From SZUA-430 sp964483585 (GTDB taxonomy: Bacteria > Pseudomonadota > Alphaproteobacteria > Micropepsales > Micropepsaceae), in the NCBI GenBank assembly GCA_964483585.1, contig CAZABH010000007.1:1-64000 (forward strand): 64,000 bases of DNA, in the 5' to 3' direction. Shown here piece by piece: positions 58,753 to 64,000 of this stretch (position 1 is its first letter; the number at the start of each line of letters is the position of its first letter). A model generated the notes under the pieces. That model ran no database searches, had not been told where the DNA came from, and worked only from the letters and a program-made list of their open reading frames with translations. The position numbers and the translations under genes were made by a program.

Positions 58753-61286
58753 TCGCAAGGCTCAGGCTCGCTTTCGTTCTGGCCCGCCGCGAGCTGCGCC
58801 AGGGCTTGTCTGGTTTCCGCATTTTTCTGGCCTGCCTGGTGCTGGGCGTCGCCTCGATCGCCACTGTTGGGTCGCTGTCTGCTGCTCTGCTTGGAGGTTT
58901 GTCGGCCGAGGGCCAGCGCCTGCTCGGTGGCGACGTCGAGCTGCGCCTCGTTCATCGAGAGATGACAGACGAGGAATTGAGGTGGCTGAAAAGTCAGGGG
59001 CGCGTGTCGATGATCGCCGAGCTTCGGGCCATGGCGGTCACCCTTGATGACAAGTCGCGCGCCAACATCGAGCTGAAAGCCGTCGACCGTTTCTATCCAC
59101 TTTACGGCACGGCCGACCTTTCGCCGCGCCAGCCACTGGCCGAGCATTTCGCCAACCGCGAGGGCATCTTTGGCGCCGCCGTCGAGCCGCGCCTGTTGAC
59201 CAAGCTGGGCCTGAAGCAGGGCGACGTGGTCAAGATCGGCAACGCACGTTTCAGGTTGCGCGCCATCGTCAAGGAAGAGCCCGACCGCATCGCAGGCGGC
59301 TTCTCGACCGGCCCGCGCGTGCTGATTTCCGAATTCGCCTTGCGTGCGACCGGGCTTGTCCAGCCGGGCAGCCTGATCAATTTTTCCTATCGTCTGGCCT
59401 TGCCGCAGGAAATCACCTCGCGCGAGGGGGTCGCCAACTTCATCGCCTATGTGAAGGACACATTCCCGGACAAGGACTGGCAGGTGAGGGATCGCTGGAA
59501 CGCAGCCCTCGGCGTTCGCCGCTTCATCGAACAGGTCGCAGCCTTTCTGATCCTGATCGGCCTGACCGCCCTCGTCGTCGGCGGCGTGGGCGTAGCCAGC
59601 GCGGTGAAGGCCTATCTGGACCGCCGCCGGGACGACATCGCGACGCTCAAATGCGTGGGCGCAAGCGGTCGCTTCATTTTCCTGATGTTCCTCGCAGAGG
59701 TCATGGCCCTGGCCGTCCTGGGGGTAGGCGCAGGCCTGGTCATCGGGGCAATCGTGCCCATTGTCGTTGGTTTTCTTCTGGCCGGCTTCCTGCCGTTCAA
59801 GGCCGAGTTCGGTGTCTACCTCGCGCCCCTGGCAGCCGCCATGGCCTATGGGTTGCTGACAGCCCTTGCATTCGCGATCTGGCCATTGGCCCGCGCCCGC
59901 GAGATCGCACCAGCCGTAATGTTCCGCGACCTGATCACACCGACGCGACGCTGGCCAGCATGGCCCTACGTCGTGGCGACAGGAATTGCATTCGCAGCCC
60001 TGGCAGGGCTTGCCGTCAGCCTGACGCCGAATGTCGAGCTCGCCGCAGGTTTCGCCGTCGGCGCAGCGCTGGCCTTCCTTCTGCTGCGCGCCACCGGCTT
60101 GGCGCTGATCTGGGTGGCCAAAGCGGTTCCGCGGCCGCGCTTCATGATGGCCCGGCTCGCGCTCTCCAATATCTACCGGCCGGGGGCGCCCACTGCCTCG
60201 ATCGTGCTCTCGCTGGGCCTGGGACTGACGCTGCTTGCGGCAATCGCACTGATCGATGCCAACATCCGGCGCGTCATAAGCGAAGAGACCCCGGTCTCCG
60301 CGCCCAGCTTTTTCTTCGTCGGCATCCAGGCTGCGCAGGCTGATCGCTTTCGCCAGCTCGTCGAAAGCCAACCCGGCACCTCGGAACTGGCTCTCGTCCC
60401 GATGCTGCGAGGTCGCATCACGAAGATAAACGGAATCCCGTCGGACAAGGCCGAAGTTGCACGCGAGGCAAGATGGGCCTTGAACGGCGATCGCGGTCTG
60501 ACCTATGGCAATCCCCCGGACGCGCGCGCCCAGCTCGTGAAAGGCAAATGGTGGCCCGCCACCTATAGCGGCCCGCCATTGGTCTCCTTCGACGCGAACC
60601 TCGCCAAGGGAATGGGCATCGACGTCGGCGACACGATCAGCGTCAATGTGCTTGGTCGCGAGTTCACCTTCCGCATCGCCAACACGCGCCGTGTCGACTT
60701 CTCGAGCGCGCGCATGAACTTCATCATGGTGGTCTCTCCCGGCGTCCTCGAGAAGGCGCCCCACGAATTCCTGGCAACCGTCCAGGCAAAGCGCGACGTC
60801 GAGGACGAAGTCGAGCGCGCGGTCTCGGCCTCATTCTCCAATGTCACCGTCATCCGCGTCCGCGAGGCGCTGGAGACGGCAAGCGAGCTTGTGCGCCAGC
60901 TCTCCGGTGGCGTCCGGGCCGCAAGTTTCGTGACCTTGATCACCGGGCTCCTCGTGCTGGCAGGTGCCCTGGCCGCAGGCCACCGCCATCGCCTGTTCGA
61001 CGCTGTGGTCCTGAAGGTGATGGGCGCAACCAAGGTCCAGGTCATGGCGACCTATCTGATGGAATTCGCCCTTCTGGGTCTGGGCGCAGGCCTCGTTGCG
61101 GCACTTTCGGGTACGCTGGCCGCCTGGGCCGTCGCCGCCTTCGTCATGCAAACCGGTTTCGTACCCTCATTGACCACGCTGGCCGTAGTCATTCTGGGCG
61201 GAACACTCGCCGCGATGGGGCTGGGCATCGCATCGACATGGACAGCACTTTCAACACCAGCCGCACGTACTTTGCGCACGGCGTGA
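58749..61286 (+). CDS. FtsX-like ABC permease (YbbP-like)
   Basis: 845 residues, the length expected for YbbP. An N-terminal helix is followed by a large periplasmic domain and FtsX-like membrane blocks: FLILIGLTALVVGGVGVASAVKAYLDRRRDDIATLKCVGA, then others around 315-460, and a C-terminal pair (FVTLITGLLVLAGALAAG, LKVMGATKVQVMATYLMEF). MacB-type mechanotransmission rather than substrate translocation is likely. Coupled to the ATPase gene by ATGA overlap, divergent from TesA-like esterase. Confidence 0.92.
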   Translation: MIARLRLAFVLARRELRQGLSGFRIFLACLVLGVASIATVGSLSAALLGGLSAEGQRLLGGDVELRLVHREMTDEELRWLKSQGRVSMIAELRAMAVTLDDKSRANIELKAVDRFYPLYGTADLSPRQPLAEHFANREGIFGAAVEPRLLTKLGLKQGDVVKIGNARFRLRAIVKEEPDRIAGGFSTGPRVLISEFALRATGLVQPGSLINFSYRLALPQEITSREGVANFIAYVKDTFPDKDWQVRDRWNAALGVRRFIEQVAAFLILIGLTALVVGGVGVASAVKAYLDRRRDDIATLKCVGASGRFIFLMFLAEVMALAVLGVGAGLVIGAIVPIVVGFLLAGFLPFKAEFGVYLAPLAAAMAYGLLTALAFAIWPLARAREIAPAVMFRDLITPTRRWPAWPYVVATGIAFAALAGLAVSLTPNVELAAGFAVGAALAFLLLRATGLALIWVAKAVPRPRFMMARLALSNIYRPGAPTASIVLSLGLGLTLLAAIALIDANIRRVISEETPVSAPSFFFVGIQAAQADRFRQLVESQPGTSELALVPMLRGRITKINGIPSDKAEVAREARWALNGDRGLTYGNPPDARAQLVKGKWWPATYSGPPLVSFDANLAKGMGIDVGDTISVNVLGREFTFRIANTRRVDFSSARMNFIMVVSPGVLEKAPHEFLATVQAKRDVEDEVERAVSASFSNVTVIRVREALETASELVRQLSGGVRAASFVTLITGLLVLAGALAAGHRHRLFDAVVLKVMGATKVQVMATYLMEFALLGLGAGLVAALSGTLAAWAVAAFVMQTGFVPSLTTLAVVILGGTLAAMGLGIASTWTALSTPAARTLRTA

Positions 61287-61443
61287 TTCGTGGCGGATTT
61301 GTTGATTTTTACTGAAGCGCGTCGCTGAAATACGAGCGCAATTTTGCCCTTAAGACCTTGAACCGCAACGAATTGCGGACCAAATTACATCTGCATTGTC
61401 TGGTGTGGTCCAAATCCGGGCGCCAGCACGAAAGGGAGCATCC

Positions 61444-62163
61444 ATGTCCGACTACAACTTCGAAGCCCGTCACGTGTCCCGCGCAGGCGCGGACGCACAG
61501 GCGATCGACCAGGGCCTCAGGGCCTACATGATCAGCGTCTACCAGTACATGATGCTGGGTCTGGCGTTGACCGGCGTCGTGGCCTACGCGACCTCTGCAA
61601 CACCCGTTCTCTTCAACGCGATCTACGGCACTCCGCTGGTGTGGGTTGTCATGCTCGCCCCGCTTGGCATCGCCTGGTTCGGCTTTGGCATGATCGATCG
61701 GCTTTCGGCCGCAACGGCCCAGATGATGTTCTGGGTCTTCGCAGGCGTCATGGGCCTGTCGCTCGCCTACATCTTCCAGGCCTATGTCGCAGCCGACATC
61801 GTGCGCGTGTTCTTCATCACAGCCGCGACCTTCGGCGCCCTCAGCCTCTACGGCTACACCACGCCGCGCAGCCTGAGCGCTTGGGGCTCGTTCCTGTTCA
61901 TGGGCCTGATCGGCCTGATCATCGCCTCGATCGTCAACATCTTCATGCAGTCCGACGCGCTGACCTTCGCGATCAGCATCATTGGCGTGCTCGTGTTTGC
62001 GGGCCTGACCGCCTATGACACGCAGCAGATCAAGGAGATGTACTTCGAAGGTGACGACAGCGAGACGTCGGGCAAGAAGGCCATCCTCGGCGCGCTGCGC
62101 CTCTACATGGACTTCATCAACCTGTTCCTGATGCTGCTGCGCCTCTTTGCCAACCGCGAATAA
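61444..62163 (+). CDS. Bax inhibitor-1 / YccA-family membrane protein
   Basis: 239 residues from ATG 61444 (GGGAG upstream); the frame is open to 61396. Seven hydrophobic helices and the family signature in the C-terminal third (GLTAYDTQQIKEMYFEGDDSETSGKKAILGALRLYMDFINLFLMLLRLF) are clear. Bacterial members modulate membrane protease FtsH or act as pH-gated calcium leak channels. It has its own leader of about 155 bp and a strong terminator. Confidence 0.95.
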   Translation: MSDYNFEARHVSRAGADAQAIDQGLRAYMISVYQYMMLGLALTGVVAYATSATPVLFNAIYGTPLVWVVMLAPLGIAWFGFGMIDRLSAATAQMMFWVFAGVMGLSLAYIFQAYVAADIVRVFFITAATFGALSLYGYTTPRSLSAWGSFLFMGLIGLIIASIVNIFMQSDALTFAISIIGVLVFAGLTAYDTQQIKEMYFEGDDSETSGKKAILGALRLYMDFINLFLMLLRLFANRE

Positions 62164-62199
62164 GCCAGCATCACGCAGGGGACAATTCGAACATCCCTC

Positions 62200-62233
62200 G
62201 CCCCGGAGGCCCTCAGGCCTCCGGGGCTTTTTC
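62200..62233 (+). terminator. rho-independent terminator after the Bax inhibitor-1 gene
   Basis: Perfect 12-bp stem GCCCCGGAGGCC / GGCCTCCGGGGC with a CTCA loop and TTTTT. Confidence 0.93.
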
Positions 62234-62267
62234 GTCGGTGCCGGCAGATATGCTAGAGATCCGGCCC

Positions 62268-63569
62268 ATGACACGCACCCGCGATGCCTTTGGCCTCGAC
62301 GTCACGAACGCCGCCCCCGAAACGATCGCAGCCCTCGACAGATTCGGGCACGATTGGATTTCCTACGGCCAAGGCCTCGGCGCGCTCTTCCCCGCCGCCG
62401 CACGCGATCCCGCCTGTCGACTTGCAACAGCCTGGGCGGCGCTCCTGCACATGTCTCTGGAAGCTGCCGAGGGCAACGCCGCAGCCCGCCCGCTCCTCGA
62501 TACCCTCGGGGCCGGCAGTCACGCACTCACCCCGCGCGAGGACGCCATCATCGAGGCAGCGCTGCGCTGGGGCAGGGAAGACTATGCCGCAAGCCTGACG
62601 GCCTTCGAGAAGGCCGTGGCCCTCGCGCCCGGCGACATCGTCGCCGCCAAATGGGGCCAGTATCTGGCCTTCAACCTCGGCGATGCCGATGCCATGCTGC
62701 GCCTGGGCAGCGCCACGATCAAGGCGCGCCCGGACCTCGCGCAAGCCTGGGGCATGCTGGCCTTCGCCGAGGAACAGGCGCATCATCTTGACCGGGCTGA
62801 AGGCGCCGCGCGGCAGGCGCTTGCGATGAACCCCGACGAAGCCTGGGCCCAGCACGCGCTCGCCCATGTCTTCGAGACACAGGGCCGCCTCGACGAGGGC
62901 ATCGCCATGCTCGAGGCCGCCGCCCCGGAATGGTCCAACCGCTCGATCTTCATGGCGGAACACAATTACTGGCACCTCGCGCTCTTTCACCTCGACCGGG
63001 ACGAGCCCGCCCGCGCACTGGCCATCTGGGACGAACATCTGTGGGGCCGCTGGCCCGAATTTGCCCAGGAGCAGATCGGCGCCGTCTCCCTGCTCTGGCG
63101 GCTGGAAATGCGTGGCATCGACGTGGGACATCGCTGGGAACCCGTCGCCCGACAGATCGCCGCGCGCGCCCATGAGCACATCTGGCCCTTCCACGACATG
63201 CACTATGTCCACGCACTCGCAAGAAGCGGGGACACGAATAGGGCAGGTGCATTCCTGGGGTCCCTGCAGGACAAGGCTGACCGCGCCGGCGGCGCCTGGG
63301 CCGCGGTCGCAGCCCCCCTCGCGCACGCCATCGTCGATGCCGCGCAAGGCCGAACGCAGGACGCAGCAACGCAGATCGGCCGCCTCCTGCCGCATCTCCA
63401 CCGCATCGGCGGCTCTCATGCCCAGCGCGACCTGTTCGTACAGGCCTGGATCGATGTCTGCTTCAGGGCAGGCGAGGGCAACCGCCTGCGCCCATGGCTC
63501 GAGGACCGCGCGCAGGCAAGACCCGGCGTACGCGTCCATGCGCGTGACCTCGCCCGCCTTCACGATTAG
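62268..63569 (+). CDS. TTC38-like tetratricopeptide repeat protein
   Basis: 433 residues from ATG 62268; upstream codons belong to the leader. TPR-like helical repeats run through the middle (ALRWGREDYAASLTAFEKAVALAPGDIVA, AWGMLAFAEEQAHHLDRAEGAARQALAMNPDEAWAQHALAHVFETQGRLDEGIAML). The AQHALAHVFETQGR and EHNYWHLALFHLD blocks match TTC38 proteins, which are conserved in bacteria and animals with no assigned function. Convergent with the DUF2794 gene, three bases apart. Confidence 0.85.
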   Translation: MTRTRDAFGLDVTNAAPETIAALDRFGHDWISYGQGLGALFPAAARDPACRLATAWAALLHMSLEAAEGNAAARPLLDTLGAGSHALTPREDAIIEAALRWGREDYAASLTAFEKAVALAPGDIVAAKWGQYLAFNLGDADAMLRLGSATIKARPDLAQAWGMLAFAEEQAHHLDRAEGAARQALAMNPDEAWAQHALAHVFETQGRLDEGIAMLEAAAPEWSNRSIFMAEHNYWHLALFHLDRDEPARALAIWDEHLWGRWPEFAQEQIGAVSLLWRLEMRGIDVGHRWEPVARQIAARAHEHIWPFHDMHYVHALARSGDTNRAGAFLGSLQDKADRAGGAWAAVAAPLAHAIVDAAQGRTQDAATQIGRLLPHLHRIGGSHAQRDLFVQAWIDVCFRAGEGNRLRPWLEDRAQARPGVRVHARDLARLHD

Positions 63570-63572
63570 GAA

Positions 63573-63959
63573 CTAGTCGACTGCCCGCGGCGCGCGAGGC
63601 TCCAGCACGCGCAGCACCTGCGCAAGATCATGTCCCCGCTTCAGGACCATCCCGCCGCTGGCCACGACCGCATACATGCCCTGCTTGTTGCGAAGATGCG
63701 GGTGCTTCTCGATCCGGTAGAGCGGCATCTCGGCCGTGTGCCGGAAGACCGCGAACACCGCCTGCGTCCGCCCCGAACCGATCGCATAGTCGCGCCAAGC
63801 ACCGGCAGCTACCATGCGTCCATATAGCGACAGGATGGCCGAAAGCTCGCGCCGGTCGAACATGACCTCTTCGCCGCGCGACGACGCATCGCCCGTCTCT
63901 TCTTTCCGCGGCTGGGGGCGAGAACCGCCACGGAACTGGATTATGGTTTCATCGACCAT
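63573..63959 (-). CDS. DUF2794-family protein
   Basis: 128 residues from ATG 63959 (GAAGG four bases upstream); the frame extends to 63977. The signature FDRRELSAILSLYGRMVAAGAWRDYAIG and AVFAVFRHTAEMPLYRIEKHPHLRNKQGMYAVV fits DUF2794, a small cytosolic family largely confined to Alphaproteobacteria. Function unknown. Its upstream promoter region runs off the window. Confidence 0.9.
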   Translation of the reverse strand: MVDETIIQFRGGSRPQPRKEETGDASSRGEEVMFDRRELSAILSLYGRMVAAGAWRDYAIGSGRTQAVFAVFRHTAEMPLYRIEKHPHLRNKQGMYAVVASGGMVLKRGHDLAQVLRVLEPRAPRAVD

Positions 63960-64000
63960 CAGGCCTTCAGTTTTCACCCGCAGGCAGCTCTTGGCAAGCC

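Noticed and set aside
58575..60764. 729-codon minus-strand open frame antisense to the YbbP-like permease
   Set aside because: His/Arg/Gln/Gly-rich composition typical of antisense frames in GC-rich DNA; the forward permease has clear family motifs.
62253..63563. 436-codon minus-strand frame antisense to the TTC38-like gene
   Set aside because: No recognisable motif; covered by a convincing forward gene.

Overview
The window is ordinary high-GC chromosomal DNA of an alphaproteobacterium. Family-level markers support this: a 1586-residue NAD-glutamate dehydrogenase, a DUF1674 succinate dehydrogenase assembly factor, DUF2794 and DUF2244 proteins, an HDxxH Coq4 protein, a BigR/SqrR-type sulfide module and an rpe - heparinase II/III - purH block. 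I cannot fix the genus. There is no transposase, integrase, CRISPR array or rRNA; two tRNA genes are present (Ser-CGA and Ala-CGC).

Layout. 1-3.1 kb: a TetR-type regulator cut by the window edge, divergent from an alpha/beta hydrolase with a clear palindrome between them, then a gene-poor stretch with a small membrane protein and a gene fossil. 3.0-6.3 kb: tRNA-Ser, Coq4, a PfkB sugar kinase, a hotdog thioesterase, a secreted protein and the DUF1674 assembly factor. 6.5-15.2 kb: a co-directional block of two M48 peptidases (Ste24-like and HtpX), rsmB, rpe, heparinase-like protein, purH and an EamA transporter. 15.2-21.4 kb: gdhB, an exonuclease and a DUF1287 protein.

21.7-37.1 kb is the most distinctive part. 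Two DUF1302 outer-membrane-type proteins share 2512 bp that appear identical while their flanks differ. They are followed by DUF1329, a YCF48/Asp-box protein, two tandem ferritin-like diiron proteins with complete ligand sets, and a tightly overlapping operon (enoyl-CoA hydratase, AlkB-type dioxygenase, two acyl-CoA dehydrogenase-fold flavoproteins, dapB). Hairpin terminators divide the first part into separate transcription units. My inference is an envelope system for handling a hydrophobic substrate, coupled to diiron oxidation and acyl-CoA catabolism; the substrate is unknown.

37-48 kb: housekeeping genes (DUF2244, a secreted protein, tRNA-Ala, yggT, DUF167, folD, argG, rlmN, IalB-like), an R. 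etli-type asparaginase, a quinone oxidoreductase-like protein, an exported methyltransferase-fold protein, and an SPFH protein with a small Arc-type protein. 48-53 kb: a GcvA-like LysR regulator with a perfect inverted repeat upstream, a duplicated scrap of LysR 3' end, and a sulfide/persulfide module (BigR/SqrR-like repressor, rhodanese-DUF2892, persulfide dioxygenase) around an AT-rich operator. 53-64 kb: small enzymes (pterin dehydratase, minimal zincin, ThpR, aldo/keto reductase), a TesA-like esterase divergent from a YbbA/YbbP-type ABC system, a Bax inhibitor-1 protein, a TTC38-like TPR protein and DUF2794.
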